Shown piece after piece: positions 1 to 12,589 of a stretch of DNA of 64,000 nucleotides. The stretch covers positions 62,581,001-62,645,000 of the forward strand of contig CM073887.1 in assembly GCA_037176705.1 (NCBI GenBank), in the 5' to 3' direction. The notes below the pieces were generated by a model that worked only from the letters and a program-made list of their open reading frames with translations, searched no databases and was not told the DNA's origin. This DNA is from Molossus alvarezi (lineage: Eukaryota; Chordata; Mammalia; Chiroptera; Molossidae). The translations under genes were made by a program, and so were the position numbers. Each line of letters opens with the position of its first letter. Within the stretch, counting starts at the first letter, position 1.

Positions 1-13
1 TAGACCCTTCCCC

Positions 14-180
14 ATGCAAGAACTCAGTGAGAAGATAGCCACTGAGTATCAAAGCCTTGATTTTGGACTTTTAGCCTCTAGAGCTATGAGAAATACATTT
101 CTTTTGTTGTTTATAAACCACCCCATGTGTGCTATTCTGTTACATAAGCCCAAACAGACTGAGACAGCAGGGTTGGTTCC
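14..180 (+). mobile_element. 3' end of a MaLR-type (MLT1/MST-like) LTR
   Basis: The stretch has the usual end of an ERVL-MaLR LTR: 'gccttgattttggactt..agcctc', then 'gagaaata', then a run resembling 'ataagccaccc..' and 'aacagactgagaca'. The 5' part lies outside the window or is lost. Only LTR sequence is visible, no coding part. Family is called by remembered consensus; the subfamily is not resolved. Confidence 0.6.
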
Positions 181-194
181 TACCGAGGGCCATT

Positions 195-475
195 TTAGCT
201 TCTATTGGCTGCTGGCAACCCTTGGGTTATTTGGCTTGCAGCCCCATCACCTTGATCTCTGCCTCCATCTCCACAGGCCTTCTTCCATGTGTGTTTGTGT
301 ATTCTAAGGATACCCGTCATTGGATTTAGGGCCCACCCTAAATCCAGGATGATCTCATTTCAATATCCTTAACTAATTACATCTGCAAAGACTCTATTTC
401 CAAATAAGATCACCTTCTGAAGTTCTGGGTGGATATGAACTTTGAGGACCCAATTTAACCCCTACAGCTGTGAAG
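195..475 (+). repeat. Old interspersed repeat, family not assigned (copy 1)
   Basis: The string CCCACCCTAAATCCAGGATG followed by 'atctcat', 'attacatctgcaaagac' and 'aataagatcac' recurs in diverged form near 12900. Similar flanking text ('tctctgcctccatctccacagg') also recurs there. This shows an interspersed repeat directly. I do not assign a family name. Confidence 0.6.
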
Positions 476-724
476 CCAGCATGCCCATCAAGACGTTATT
501 CAAGGAAGTGCTTGTCCAACTGCCTCTGCTGTTTCCAGCAAGACGAGGCCAGTAGGGTCATAGTGTATTTCCTAGCCCTCCATATGGCCCATGTGGGCAG
601 CCCCTGTGGACTCCCTTGATCATCCACCTCCCTTCCCTCAGGTGGAGGCATCTGCATAGAGCTAGTAAGGACCCTGAGAAGTGAAAGTGTGTGTCTCAAT
701 TTTGCTCTTTGCCACCCTTTGGCA

Positions 725-800
725 AGTGCTTACTGGGCTGAGAGCTTGGTCCTAGGTCCTCCCAGTTTTATAGAAGGGAGACCAAGACTCGAGTAGGCCT
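725..800 (+). repeat. MIR-like SINE core fragment
   Basis: A degenerate 'ttatagaagggagaccaagactcgag..tttgcccagagacacacaagg' resembles the MIR core (gagactgaggctcagagag..cttgcccagggtcacac). The match is by eye and diverged. Confidence 0.35.
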
Positions 801-2664
801 TTGCCCAGAGACACACAAGGAGAATATGGGGGAGCCCAGACAGATATAGGTTGGTCTGAATCCAGACAAGTAGCTGTAGTGCCATGCTTTCAGTTGCTGT
901 TGGACACAGATGTTTGTAAACCCTCCCGGAATGCTGCCATCAGTATGGCCTCCAGGAGTGGAACAAACTCAAAGCCTCATTCAACAATCTAAATATTGTG
1001 TGCCGGGGACAGGTGCAAAGGAGGCCGAAACACTGGGGCTCAGAAGGGAAGGGTATGTGGATGTGTATCAGACCCTTACCAAGGGCACTGTATTGGTTAG
1101 TCCTGATCAGAGGCTGGGGTACTAATTCAGGAGTCCAGGAAGGTTCCCCAAGATCTGAAGCCATTAAGGAGTTTGTTCGATGGCAAAGTGTTATGAGCTG
1201 AGGGAACGAATGAACCTGGACATGTGGGACCCAAAAGAAGGCTGAGGGGTTGGGAAGCCCAAGAGGGTCTTGAGAGGGACCTGGTCTGTGGTGCTGGTGA
1301 GAGATGCAGGAAAGCCAGCGGAGAAAGATTCTCACATTCAGAGTGCTGTGGGCTGGCATGGTCAGCAAACCTGGGGCTCACAGCCTCTGATAGTCTGTGC
1401 CTTCCCAGCCGTGAGATGGGTACCTGGACTGGAGACAAGGCTTGAGAAGGATTTCAAGGCTTCCGTGATTAAATGTGCCCTGCAGATGTCACAGTTGGCT
1501 CTGTGCCTTTGCCATGGATGCATCGGAAAAGTGATTGTGTATGTTTCAATTAAGTCTTCATTACAGCCACACTGACCCAAGAACCACTAGCTCTTCAGTA
1601 TTTGTTAGCGCAGCTGTCTCCTCATCATCATGTCTAAAGGGCTGATTCCTGGGCCTCACTCTGGTGATTCTGACTTAAGTCTGGGATGGGGACTCTGGAG
1701 TCTTGCATAGGTATCCCCAGAGATTCTGGGACAGGCACTTCTGGAAACACCTGGCAGAATAGTTCAGAGCTGGGGGAATATGGGAGACCCTCCCTCTCCC
1801 CTGTTGTTTGCAGATCCCTATGGCTTTGAGAGGAGAGGGGACAGAGTGGCACTTCTGGCTTGCAGCACTGTGGGAAGTTGCTACCTACTGCTGGTCAGGC
1901 GTCAGCCAGTGGCTGGCCTATCCTCAGTCTCACAAGGGGGTGCATAAGAACCAGGCCTTGAAGAATGAGCAGGTTTGGGGGCTTCTCATGGCCCCTTTCC
2001 TGAAGCACACTGTAAAAGGTGTGAGCTTTTTTAGATACTAACTACAGAAAAAAACCCACATTCTCTTGGCACTGCTCAATTGGTGCCGGGGCTGATATGA
2101 ACTGCTACAGAGGCAAGGGAGGAATCTGTTGCAGGGGACGAGATGAGCTTGTTACAGAGATCAGGGCAGTCATTAATCTCTTTCTTCTTTATGGCCCCTC
2201 CAAATTTTCCAAGGCCATCATTAACCCCTTATCTTATGTCTCCTCTGGATTTCAGTCCCAGAGTTTTTTTTAGAAAACTGCTCGGGTGTTTACGTGCAGG
2301 AATAACTGGTAAGAATAGAGTTTTAATTTTGTTAAAACATTATTAACCATTTCACACTGGCCAGAGCCAAATGATGACCAGCCCTGAATGTCAGTCGGAG
2401 ATTGTATTGCTGTTATGCTGGGTAGTGAGGATGATGTGGTCGAGTGCTTGATGGGAAACTGGCGCTTTCTAAATGACCACCATTTGATGGGCAGCAGGGC
2501 AGTGCTATCCAAGTTTGTTCAACAATTTGGGGAGATGAACCTGGAGGAGGGAGTGGGGTGGCTGGATTCCAGAGACCGGTGTTTGGCTAAATGGTGGGAG
2601 CTGGAAGATTGGGTGGTGGTAGGTGGACTCCCTTTCAGCTCCGTCTGACTCCTTATTAGGTAGA

Positions 2665-2790
2665 ACAGTACTTACCAATACCTGGGACCCACATGAGCAG
2701 CACCAGCCTGGGAAGATAGTGACAGATGGGGAAACTGAGGTCCAGGGAGGTTTAATCCAAAGTCACATGCTGAACCCCGTCTTCTCACAA
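2665..2790 (+). repeat. MIR-like SINE fragment
   Basis: The text 'gacagatggggaaactgaggtccagggagg..aatccaaagtcacatgctg' fits the MIR core closely in order and spacing. No other feature is visible around it. Confidence 0.5.
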
Positions 2791-4984
2791 CACCAGCGTG
2801 GTGTGGCAAGAAGTCTGTATGGGCTCCTGCTTGGGGAATGAGGCAGAGATTGAGGAGACAGGATGATAGGCAGCAAAACCACCTGTCTACAGGTATATGC
2901 TTCTGCCTCCTTGCTAGACATGAACACTGAGCATGACCTAGGCCCCAGCCTAGCAGGGCAGGCAAATGAAAAGTGGGCCCTCTCAGCACAACAGGGAACC
3001 GGAGTGTTCAGTGAAGGACAGAACAGCTAACTTTGGGGAGGTGAGGTTGGGATGTTTAGGATGTTTAGGATGTTTAGGTGAGACTGAGAGAGTGCAAAGG
3101 AGTTTGCCAGGCATGAAAGGAGTGCAGCCAAAGCAGAACTTGGCATGTCCAGGGAATTAATTCACTCATCCAGCAAATAACTAAGTAGGTGTGAGTGCTG
3201 GGCTCTATGTGGTGAGAACACAAGGCTTTTGGGTTTTGGACATTACACAAGTGTACCCTTCTAGTACCATTGAATGCCTCACTTGTTTTAAGTTACTCCA
3301 GATGTGGTTGGCAACAGGTGTAGCAGCACTGCAAGGACCAAGGACAATGATTAACCATAGAATGTTCTGGATCTTTCTGTATGTAGATGCCTGTGTATCC
3401 GACCTGTAGAAACTATGGCACAGGGTTGCAGTGACCGGAGTTTGTGTGAAAAGCATACACAGAAGCGAATGCAGTCGGGAGAAACATACAGCTGCTGGCT
3501 GGGTTGGGGTTAACAGGGAGCAGCTGTTATGTAGGATGCTTCAGCTCTGCTAGGTGAAAGTTAATGCCTATTAACTGGAAAAAGGAAAGGCCTTTATCAA
3601 CAGGCAGATAGGATGTTAATTGGTTTTCGTTTACCAAGACATTATGGTATCTGTTCTGTAGCTGCTTGTAAACTCCATCAACCGAGAAATTGCTCCTGTT
3701 TGTGCAAATATGTCCCACAGGGTGTAGCACACTGTCGTGCATTGCTCCCGCCACACACTGGCATGAACAGTAGCCCTGGCAGGAAGCTTCTATGGGAGTT
3801 GGGCATGAATATGTGTACACATGTGTGCTTGTGTGCATCTACATGTGTGTATTACAACAACTGTGCACAAGGACTGGCTGCAACATGGGGCTCACAAGCT
3901 GGGCTTCCTAAGATCCTGTGACCCCAGGTTCACAGTTTCTAGACAGCTCTGTTCAGTCAGTTATATCACCGAAGTGGTCACCTACTCCACCCCACTTAAC
4001 TTTGTTTTTTTGTTTGACAAATGGAAAGATTGCCAGAACAGAAAATGCTATGTGAAAAGATGAATGTTTATTCACTGGGGCTGGTCTGGGAATGCCACCC
4101 ACTTGTGGCAGGCAGGGTGGAGGTGGGGGGTTTGAACCCACTGCACCTGGTCCCTGGTTCTTACCTTACTACTGGGGGAGACAAACCTGAATCCCAGTTC
4201 ATGGTACTTGTTAAAGGTGCCTCTGGAGAGTGTGCTGAGGCTGGGTCCACTGAGGCCACAGGATCTGTGTCTGTGGTTGTAAATGTAGCCCAGGGCTGGA
4301 GGAGGATAAGGGAAATATACAGGTCAGGGATCTGGAAGGTGCAGGGAATGGAAACCCATCCCGAACTGGCTGAATAGGAAAGAGGGCTTCGTGGGCTCCA
4401 GGGCTCCAGGGTTCTTCCCACATATTGAGTTCCTGGGCACCCCCAGTCTGCAGACATTGACTCTCTCCTCCTGGCCTTGGCTCTGTGTCACTGCCCTCAG
4501 GCTGACCTACTTCCCCTCCCTGGGAAAAGAGGACTTCCCTGGCCCAGGGGCCCCCTCAAAAATCTCTTTGGATCCAGCACCCTGAACCCAGGAATATGAG
4601 TTCATGGCTTGGCCAGGGTCTCCCAGGTTACCATGGAGTCAAGGGAAGGGTAAGCCCCTCTTCTCCAAGGTGACAGAGGGTGGAAGGGGTGGCTGCCCAG
4701 GGCGCTGTCTCCAAGAAGGGGGCTGGACATGCACTATAAATGTGGCCCACCTTCCAGCTTAAATGCTCTCCAGACTTTTAGTCTTTGCCAAAATCATTAG
4801 CACGTGTTCTCCACAGGTGAAGAGGAAGGTGAGTGATAGCGAGTGAGGCACATTGTCTCCCTAGTACCATTAGAGTTTCCTGAGAGTTAGGAACACAGCA
4901 CTCAGGGTCAGTGGGCCTTGGAGAGGCTGGGCAGCAGGTCTGGGTGGGTGTTTGTTTTGTTTTTTTTTACTGTTTAAAATTTTC

Positions 4985-5188
4985 TTTTTTAAAAATATGT
5001 TTTTGTTGATTTGAGAGAGAGAGAAAGGAGAGGCAGAGAGAGAGAGAGAGAGAGAAACATCCATGTGAGAGAGAAATATTGATTGTTTGCCTCCTGTACA
5101 TACCCCCACTGGGTATCAAGCCCAAAACCTGAATATTTGTCCTGACTGGGAATCAAACTGGCTACCAACTGAGCCACACTGGCCAGGG
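4985..5188 (-). mobile_element. Bat tRNA-derived SINE, older type
   Basis: Read on the minus strand it starts GCCCTGGCCAGTGTGGCTCAGTTGG, has a B-box-like head, then 'gtgcaggaggcaa..catggatgtttctctct' and a CT-rich stretch, ending in A-rich sequence. It lacks the GTCCTCGGGTGAGGAT tail of the young copies. Confidence 0.85.
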
Positions 5189-5379
5189 CCCCGAGACTTT
5201 TCATCTTGCAAAACTGAAACTCTGTTCCCATTAAACCTAACTCCCCATCCCCATCCCCATCCCCTAGCCTCTGATACCCACCCTTCTACTTTCTTTTTTC
5301 CAAACTATAAGAGCAAATTTATTTAGAAAGTCACAGAGATAGAAGAAATGGGTGCAGGAGACAAGTTACAGAGATGAAA

Positions 5380-5940
5380 GAAGTACCCTTGGAGCTTCAA
5401 CTTTCTGCCCCTATGAGTCTGACTACTCTAGGGACCTCATATAAGTGGAATCATACAGTATTGTCCTTTTGTGACTGGTTTATTTCACTGAGCACAACAT
5501 CCTCAAGGTTCACCCATGTTGTAGCAGGTGTCAGAGCTTCACTCCTTTTTAAGGCTTTCTACTGTGTGGATGGACCACATTGTGTTACTGTGTGTAGATA
5601 TCACTTAGATGGGGTCATTTGACATACAGTCTTTTGTCTGGCTTCCTGGACTCAGAGTGATGTTTTCAAGGTTCATGTGCATTGCAGCATGAATCAGTGC
5701 TTCATTCCTTGTATTATGGTTGAGTAATATTCCACTGTATGGATGAACCACATTTTGTTTATCTGTTTACCCATTGATGGACATTTGTGCAGTTTCCACC
5801 TTTTGGCGATTATGACTCGTGCTGCTATGAACCTGGTGTACAGGGATTTGTTAGAAGACATGTCTTCAATTTTGGCGTGTGCCCAGGAGCAGAATTGCTG
5901 AGTCATGTGGTAACTCCACATTCAATTAGTTGAGGAACCT
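5380..5940 (-). mobile_element. L1 3' end fragments, minus strand
   Basis: The plus strand shows the reverse complement of L1 3' sequence: 'acctcatataagtggaatcatacag', 'actggtttatttcactgagca', 'atattccactgtatggatgaaccacatttt', 'gctgctatgaacctggtgtacagg'. The 'tcaaggttca..catg..gttgtagca' motif occurs twice (about 5505 and 5668), so two pieces or a local duplication are present. No open frame remains. Confidence 0.75.
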
Positions 5941-6349
5941 GCTGACTGAATTGCACTGTGGCCGCCCTATCTGCATTCCCTGTGTATGAGGACTCTGGGT
6001 TCTTTAAGCAGGTGTAGGAAGACCTAGGCAGCATGAGTTAAGAGAATGTGGTCCTGTGTTTGGCACCCTCACTCCAGATGATGCCACAAGGTCCTCAGGA
6101 GCTGGTGAAGGGCAGAGCCAACCTTGACCCTGTGATTCTGCCTCCACAATTGTGCAAGGAGACACTTCCTTGACCTGTGAATAGGAGGAAGTCAGGATGT
6201 GGCCTTCCACACTGGACCCATGAGGAACCACATGGATGACCATTCTCACCTGCCTGTCAGGGGCTGATGAAGCAGGAGTGATTGGGAGAGGGTAGCACAC
6301 CTGGACAGGACCCACATGGGTGGCTTTTAGAGTTTTGTTTTGTTTTTTA

Positions 6350-6413
6350 ATCTTCACCCGAGGATATTTTTTTATTGATTTTCAGATAGAGTGGTTGGGA
6401 GGGAGAAGGGGGG

Positions 6414-6467
<54 letters not shown>

Positions 6468-6625
6468 GATGTGAGAGAGACACATTGATTGGTTGCCTCC
6501 TGCATGACCTCAGCCAAGGCTGGGGATCAAACCACACCAAGGCACATGCCCTTGACCAGAATTGAACCCACAACTCTTTGGTTCATGGGCCAACGCTCTA
6601 ACCGCTAAGCAAAACCGGCCAGGGC
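6350..6625 (-). mobile_element. Bat VES-type SINE with expanded GA tract
   Basis: The plus strand reads 'atcttcacccgagg' (tail end) through a (GA)n run at about 6415-6463 to 'gcaaaaccggccagggc' (head start). The GA run is an expansion of the SINE's own CT-rich part. Confidence 0.9.
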
Positions 6626-7544
6626 TAGAGTTTTATTTTTAAGTAAACTTAGGTGCTTTGTATGTTTTGCTCTCATACCCTCCTTGGTGGTGTGATGGGA
6701 CCAGGTGGTACCAGAAGTTCTGGCAACCACTTCTCATTTGGGAAGCTTAGAGTGGGGTAGGGGTGGACAAAGACCTCTTGTCCCTTACAGGGCCATGAAT
6801 GAGAATGCTTTTGAGGATGAGGCCCTCACTCAGGGACCTCCTGTCCCACATTGGTGCCACCTGAGCCTCCTCCTCCTGGAAAACAGCCACACTACTCCCA
6901 GGTCTCAGACAGAGAGCTTGGACGGACTCCTGAGCCCCTCCATAAGACCTTACCCTCTCACTTGAGTGACCCCATGGTTGTCCTCTCTGGGCCTTCCTGT
7001 TTCACTGTACCCCTCCCCCACTGAAGCCCAGAGTGACCCTTGCCTCCCTCGACCCACTACCCACACTCTCTCCCGCACTCTCCGCTCTCGCTGGTCAGCT
7101 AGTTCCAGCCCCAGGGCCTTTGCACTTCTTACCTCATTCCCTGGAATGCAGCACCTGCCAAACTCTCTGCTGACTCCCTGTTTATTGGGCCATCAGCTCC
7201 AACACCTCCCCTCAGGGAGGCTGATCCAGCTACTCAGTCTTGAATCTGAGCCCCTTTCACATAGTCGTCTCCTGATTTGCCTCCTTCATAGATTGTGTCA
7301 CTCCCTGGATTGTCTGTGCTTGCTGCATGAAGGCAGGCAAAGAACCTGTTCACTGCTGGGCTCCCAGGGCCAGCAGGGCCTGGCGTGGAGATTGTGAATG
7401 ACCATCTTCCCCAGGTAACTGTTGGGCTTCAGGCAGTACTGGCTGTTCTGGTGTTTCATTGTCTTACATTGACCTGGAATTGACCTCCCTGTGACTCCCT
7501 TGAGCTGTCCACAGGGCCCTCACCCCCAAAAGCTGCACCTCTTC

Positions 7545-8035
7545 TTTATGACAGCCTGTGTCAGTGTCCTGTGGCTGCTATAACAGACTGTCATGCATGC
7601 GGAGACTGAGAGCAACACAGGCTTGTATCTTTCAGTACTGGAGGTCAGAATCTGTAATGGGTGTGCAGGGCTATGCTCCTCCTAGAGACTGCAGGAAACA
7701 TCTGTGTCCTGCCTTCGCCAGCTTCTAGAGGCACCATCGTACTCTGGCCAGTGGCCCTTCCTCCACCTGCAAAGCCAGCACTGCAGCGTCTTCGCATCTC
7801 TCTGAAGTCTGCCTCGGTCATCACATTTTTCTGACCCTCCTGCCTCCCTCTCATGAGGACCTTGCTGTGACATTGAAGCCATCCCAATAATCCAGGACAG
7901 TTTCCCATCTCAGGATCTTTAACTTGATCACATCTGCAGAGTCCCCTTTGCCATGTAAGGAAACATGTTCACAGGTTCCAGGGGGTTAGGACAGATATTT
8001 TGGGGGACCGTTATTCAGCCCTTTAAATATTGGAC
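7545..8035 (+). repeat. Old interspersed repeat, family not assigned
   Basis: It begins 'tgtcagtgtcctgtggctgctataacaga', continues 'actggaggtcagaa', 'ccttcctccacctgcaaagccagcactgcagc', and ends 'ggttccagggggttaggacagat..ttgggggaccgttattcagccc'. The layout is that of a common mammal-wide repeat seen again near 12600 and 22840 in this window. The family is not assigned. Confidence 0.6.
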
Positions 8036-9249
8036 CAAAGTGGTCCCTAGGGCACTCCTTTCTAGGACCATTTTCCCCCAGTGTCAGAACAAGAGGATTC
8101 CAGGACCGTTGACCTGCCTCTCATGGGCCTTCCAACCTGGTCCTGCTAGTGGTACCATTTCTCCTATCTGAGGTTCTCTTATCAAGAGTGAAGAAGTGAG
8201 TCCCTCTCAATGGCCACTATCACAGGAGGCTGGTCAGCACAGTGAGCATTGGGGTGGAGGGAAGATGTGGGGGCAGCAAGGACCATGATGTATAGCAGGA
8301 CCATGCACCCCACCCTGTACTGCCACACCCCTGTACCACCCTGTCCTTTATCTACACAATGAGGTTTCAGACTCATAGGCACATGTTGATGTCTACCCCT
8401 TAAACTCACCCAGACTGGCTCCTGCAGCTGCCGGGATATTTTGGCTTTGCCAGGGCCTTCGGGGGACTTCTGAGTGTAGCCAGACCCTTGCCTCTGCCTC
8501 CCCTGCAGTGGAGTTTCTTCATGGTAAGGAGAATCGTTCAGGATGAAATGGTGTTGAGGCTGCCTGGTGGCCGAGCTCCATGGAGAAGGACATAGCCATG
8601 ACTTTGAAGCTTGGATTTTAGTGTGCGAAGACAGGTTCCCTTGGCCCTTGGTCTAGTCAAGCGTCTCCAAGTTTCATTGCCAAAATGGGGAGATAAGTCA
8701 GCAATACCCAGTGGTTAGTAGGGATGGTAATCACCATAGTGGTCTCAGGCGAGGACTGTATGGTAGGGACTCACACTGCCTCAGCCTCCTCATCTGTGAA
8801 GCAGCCCCAATACTTGTTGGTTAAGATTGGCTGGATCAAAGAACACAGGGCAAAGGGATTTAATAAACAATAGCTGCCAATGTGTAGAGTGTCTCTCTTT
8901 ACCCTGTTCTTACCCCATGTGCAGAACCAGAGATAGGCCCCAGTGAAGGCCTTGGCCTGAGGCCCTGCACTTGTTGACCCCCAACACTCCACTCCAAGGA
9001 GAATCCAGGGTCAGGGTGTACCTACCAGGGAGAGCACTGGTCACCCCACAAACCAGTGCGAATCCTTCCCACAGGATTCCCACAGCCACTCATGCGCTTC
9101 CCTTGCTCACCATGCATAGCCCCTGGCTTGGACACAGAGGCTGGACAGAGAGGAGCCAAGTCACTGGGCCAGCCCCTCAATAGCCACAGACATCTGAAAT
9201 GTGTTACTCTGAAAGCTTTGGCATGTCCCAGAAGCTCCTGGATTTCTCA

Positions 9250-9760
9250 ATGCATTTTTTTCCAGCTTTTTTTTGAAATAATTTTAGACTTATAGAAGAG
9301 TGACAAAAATAACTGAGAGGCTCTGTATGCACTTAATCTAGCTTACCCCAATGTTAGCATCTGTGTTACCACATTAGTTATCTAAACCAGAAAATTCACA
9401 CTGATGCAACGCTGGGAACTCATCTCCAGACCAAATTTGGATTTCCTGTTTCCCCACACATACTCTTTGCCCTTCTGGTTACCTTCTGTCCCAGGCTCAC
9501 ATGTGCACTTAGTCTTCTGTCTCCTTTGTCTCTGATCTGTGACGGTTCCTCGGTCTTTCCTCGACCTTAACACATTTGTGGAGAACTTCTCAATCATTTG
9601 TAGCATGCCTCAGTGTGGTCTGTTGGATGTTTCCTCATTAAACTGAGGCTGTGTGTTTTTTGCAGGAATCCCACAGAAGTGATGTTGTGTCCTTCCTAGT
9701 GCCCTCAGCATGCTTCTGTGGGATTTTCCCATTCATTTAGTTACCTGTGGAAATAAAGAA
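9250..9760 (-). mobile_element. Old L1 3' UTR fragment, minus strand
   Basis: The text 'gaaataattttagacttatagaagagtgacaaaaata..accccaatgttagcatctgtgttacca..aaccagaaaattcacactgatgcaa' resembles L1ME-type 3' sequence in reverse. It is diverged and has no open frame. The end near 9760 is approximate. Confidence 0.55.
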
Positions 9761-10859
9761 AGACCATCCAACTGAAAACAGAGCCTGCTATTCAGATCTC
9801 AGTAGGGCCAGTGAGCCAACTGCCATCTTTACACTTGGCAGAGACTCAAGGCACTCAGAGGAGAGGGGGCTTTACTGTGGATGTGGGAAGGCCTAGGGCC
9901 CCCGTTGGAGAGGCTGTTGGCATGGGGAAGCCCATGTGATTAGTTAAGGGGGTATGTTTGACATTCTCTGGTTGGTCCTGAGTTTAAAGCAGGAGCAAAA
10001 ATTAGGGAGGCTACAGTCACTGACCAAGTCCCAACTGTTTTAGCCTGATTGCTACAGGGGTTGTGGTTTGCTCCCTAACTGGTTGCTGCAGAGGTAGCTG
10101 GTGAGAGTTCCACGGTCATACATGGTTTGGCCTTTGTCCCAGTGTATATTGTCTTTCTTACCTGAAGGGTGGGTTTTTGTTTGCATTTTTTTATTGAGAT
10201 ATAATTGACATATAACATTATATTCGTTTTAGGTATACAACATAGTCTTTTTATATTTATGTTTATTGAGAAATGATTACCATAATAGGTCTAGTTAACA
10301 TCTATCACCACACATAGTTACAGATTTTCTTTTCTTGTGCTGAAGGTATTTTTAAGAAATAATCCTCACCTCAACCCCTCAAATAAATCCAGTTCCCCCA
10401 GTTGTTCCACTGTGTGAATGTGAACCACTTGAGACCATGCAGGTGGCTCATTTCAGGGGACCCTTACCTTTCACTGTGAATCGAAGAATGTGCAGTTGAA
10501 CTTTAAAATAGGTTTTCTTCTGGAGAGAGAGAGAGCCACAGGGTAGCACTATAGCCTACCATACCATACATTATAACTTCAGGGCTTATTTATAACTAAA
10601 AGTTTGTGCCTTTTGATCCTTTTCACCCATTTCACTCCCTTCCCCCCACCTCTGGAAGCCACTGATCTATTCTCTGTATCTGTGGACTTGGTGTTTTGTT
10701 TTATTTTGTTTAGATTCTACATATAAGTAAGATCATACAGTATTTGTGTTTGTCTGATTTAGGTCCATCTGTGTTGTTGCAAATAGCAAGATTTCCTACT
10801 CTTTTGTGACTGAATAATATTCCCTTGTATATGTATACCACATGTAAAAAACTCCGTTC

Positions 10860-11075
10860 GCCCTGGCCAGTTATGCTCAATGGTTAGAGCGTCAGCCTAC
10901 GGTCCAGAGAGACCCGGGTTCGGTTCCCACTAAGGGCACGTACCAAGGTTGCAGTTTGTCCCCGGCCCTGGTTGGTCATACGGGTGGCAGCCACTCAATG
11001 TGTCCCTTTCACGTCGATGTTTCTCTCTCTTACTCTCTCTCCCTCCCACTCTGTCTGAACAAAAAATGGATAAAT
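10860..11075 (+). mobile_element. Bat VES-type SINE, 3' end overtaken by the next SINE
   Basis: It has the head (CCCTGGCCAG, 'ggttagagcg', 'gacccgggttcggttccc') and body to 'ctgaacaaaaaatggataaat'. The usual GTCCTCGGGTGAGG end is missing because the next copy starts here, so the two sit head to tail. Confidence 0.9.
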
Positions 11076-11076
11076 G

Positions 11077-11325
11077 GCCCTGGCCAGTTTGGCTCAGCGG
11101 TTAGAGCGTCGGCCTGCGGTCCAGAGAAACCCGGGTTTGGTCCTCGCTAAGGGCACGTACCTCGGTTGCAGTTTGTCCCCGGCCCTGGTTGGTCGTGCAG
11201 GTGGCAGCCACTTGATGTGTCCCTTTCACGTTGATGTTTCTCTCTCTCTCTCTCACTCTCTCTCCCTCCCACTGTATCTGAATAGAAAATGGAAAAATGT
11301 CCTCAGGTGAGGATTAAAAAGAAAC
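11077..11325 (+). mobile_element. Bat VES-type SINE, tandem with the copy before
   Basis: A complete copy from CCCTGGCCAGTTTGGC to 'gtcctcaggtgaggattaaaaag'. It lies directly in the tail of the preceding copy. Confidence 0.92.
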
Positions 11326-11557
11326 AAAAAAACTTCATTCATCTGTCCATGGAAACCTAGGTTGCTTCCATGTCTTGACTGTTGTGATAGTGCTGCAATG
11401 AACATGGAGGTGCAGATATCTTTCTTAGTTAATGTTTTTGTTTCCTTCAGATAAATACCCAGAGGTAGAATTGCTGGATCATGTGGTATTTATATTTTTA
11501 AGTTTTTGAGGAACCTCCATACTATTTTCCATAGTGACTATACCAGTTAACAGTCTC

Positions 11558-11795
11558 ACCCTGGCCAGTTTGGCTCAGCACTTAGAGCGTCGGCCTGCGG
11601 TCCAGAGAGACCCGGGTTCAGTTCCCGCTAAGGACCCGTATCTCGGTTGCGGTTTGTCCCCGGCCCTGGTTGGTCATGCGAGTGGCAGCCACTCGATGTG
11701 TCCCTTTCACGTCGATGTTTCTCTCTCTCTCTCTTCCTCTCTCTCCCTCCCACTCTATCTGAACAAAAAATGTCCTTGGGTGAGGATTAAAAAAA
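11558..11795 (+). mobile_element. Bat VES-type SINE in L1
   Basis: A complete copy from CCCTGGCCAGTTTGGC to 'gtccttgggtgaggattaaaa', inserted within the minus-strand L1 piece. Confidence 0.92.
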
Positions 11796-11914
11796 CAATC
11801 CCACCAACAGTTCATTAAGGGTTCCCTTTTCTCCACATCCTCATCAACACTTATTTCTTGTCTTTCTGGTAATAGCTGTCTAACAAGTGTGAGGTTATAT
11901 CTCACTGTAGTTTC

Positions 11915-11916
<2 letters not shown>

Positions 11917-11965
<49 letters not shown>
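11917..11965. repeat. (TA)n microsatellite
   Basis: An almost perfect TA run of about 48 bases, lying at the A/T-rich tail of the adjacent minus-strand SINE. Confidence 0.95.
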
Positions 11966-11967
<2 letters not shown>

Positions 11968-12153
11968 TCAGTAAGGATATGATTTTATTGATTTTAGAGA
12001 GACAGAGAGGGAAAGAGAGAGAGAAACATTGATCAGTTGCCTTCCATATGCACCTTAACTGGGATTGAACCCGAAACCTAGGTATATGCCCTGATCAGGA
12101 ATCAAACCTGCAACCTTTTGGTGTACGGGATGATGCTCCAACCAACCAAGCCT
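11966..12153 (-). mobile_element. Bat tRNA-derived SINE, older type
   Basis: The plus strand reads 'tcctcagtaaggatatgattttattgattttagagagac' to 'aaacctgcaaccttttggtgtacgggatgatgctccaaccaa', the reverse complement of an older SINE with a worn head. Confidence 0.8.
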
Positions 12154-12589
12154 CTCTCCGTATACATACCGCCTTGTTGCACAGTTGCATTATTGCCCCA
12201 TACATGCAAACAGCCCCTCACTGTAGGTGACACCTCTGCCTTTCCCATCATGAGTATATGCAGGCACCTTGTCATATTTTTAAGTTGTTTCATTCTGGTG
12301 ACCTGCTGTTTCTTTGCCTTATTTTGTCTTGAGTTGTTGTTTTTTAAGTGATTTAAAAGAGGTCTTTATTTCTTAGAGAAATTAGCTTTTGGCCTGAGGG
12401 ACAAAATCTTGAGACAGCCCTCACCCCATCCCCACAATCCCCCAGGGCAAGAATGTTCTCTTCACCCTGCAATCCTGGGAAGCTGCCAGGGGCACGGGGG
12501 CCCTGATGGAAGTAGTTGTCAGGCTGCTCTGCTGAGCTGGTGGGGCCCGGGGGGGCTGGGACCCTCCAGGTTCTCTCCTAAAAAGGGCC

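Larger units (their letters stand above)
10185..11920 (-). mobile_element. Old L1 3' end, minus strand, broken by three SINEs
   Basis: The pieces run in order: 'tttttattgagatataattgacatataacatt', 'ctattctctgtatctgtggacttgg', 'actgaataatattcccttgtatatgtatacca', then (after SINEs) 'cttgactgttgtgatagtgctgcaatgaacatgg', 'agaattgctggatcatgtgg', 'gaggaacctccatactattttccatag', and after a further SINE 'cccaccaacagttcat..ctccacatcctc'. This is one L1 3' region split by the SINEs at 10860, 11077 and 11558. Confidence 0.75.

Noticed and set aside
4730..4860. TATA-like 'actataaatgtggccc' with a possible small exon and GTGAGT downstream
   Set aside because: No CpG, no open frame and no partner exon; too weak to call a promoter.
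5694..5921. 75-residue minus-strand frame with L1-like peptide
   Set aside because: It is a remnant of the L1 3' end on that strand, diverged and truncated, not a gene.
6411..6464. Direct repeats that might suggest a CRISPR-like array
   Set aside because: Simple GA repeat inside a SINE; the genome is mammalian and no spacer structure exists.
11085..11160. tRNA-gene-like heads with A and B boxes, here and in all VES copies
   Set aside because: Each is the head of a SINE followed by the same body and A tail; anticodon arm and acceptor pairing are not those of a working tRNA.
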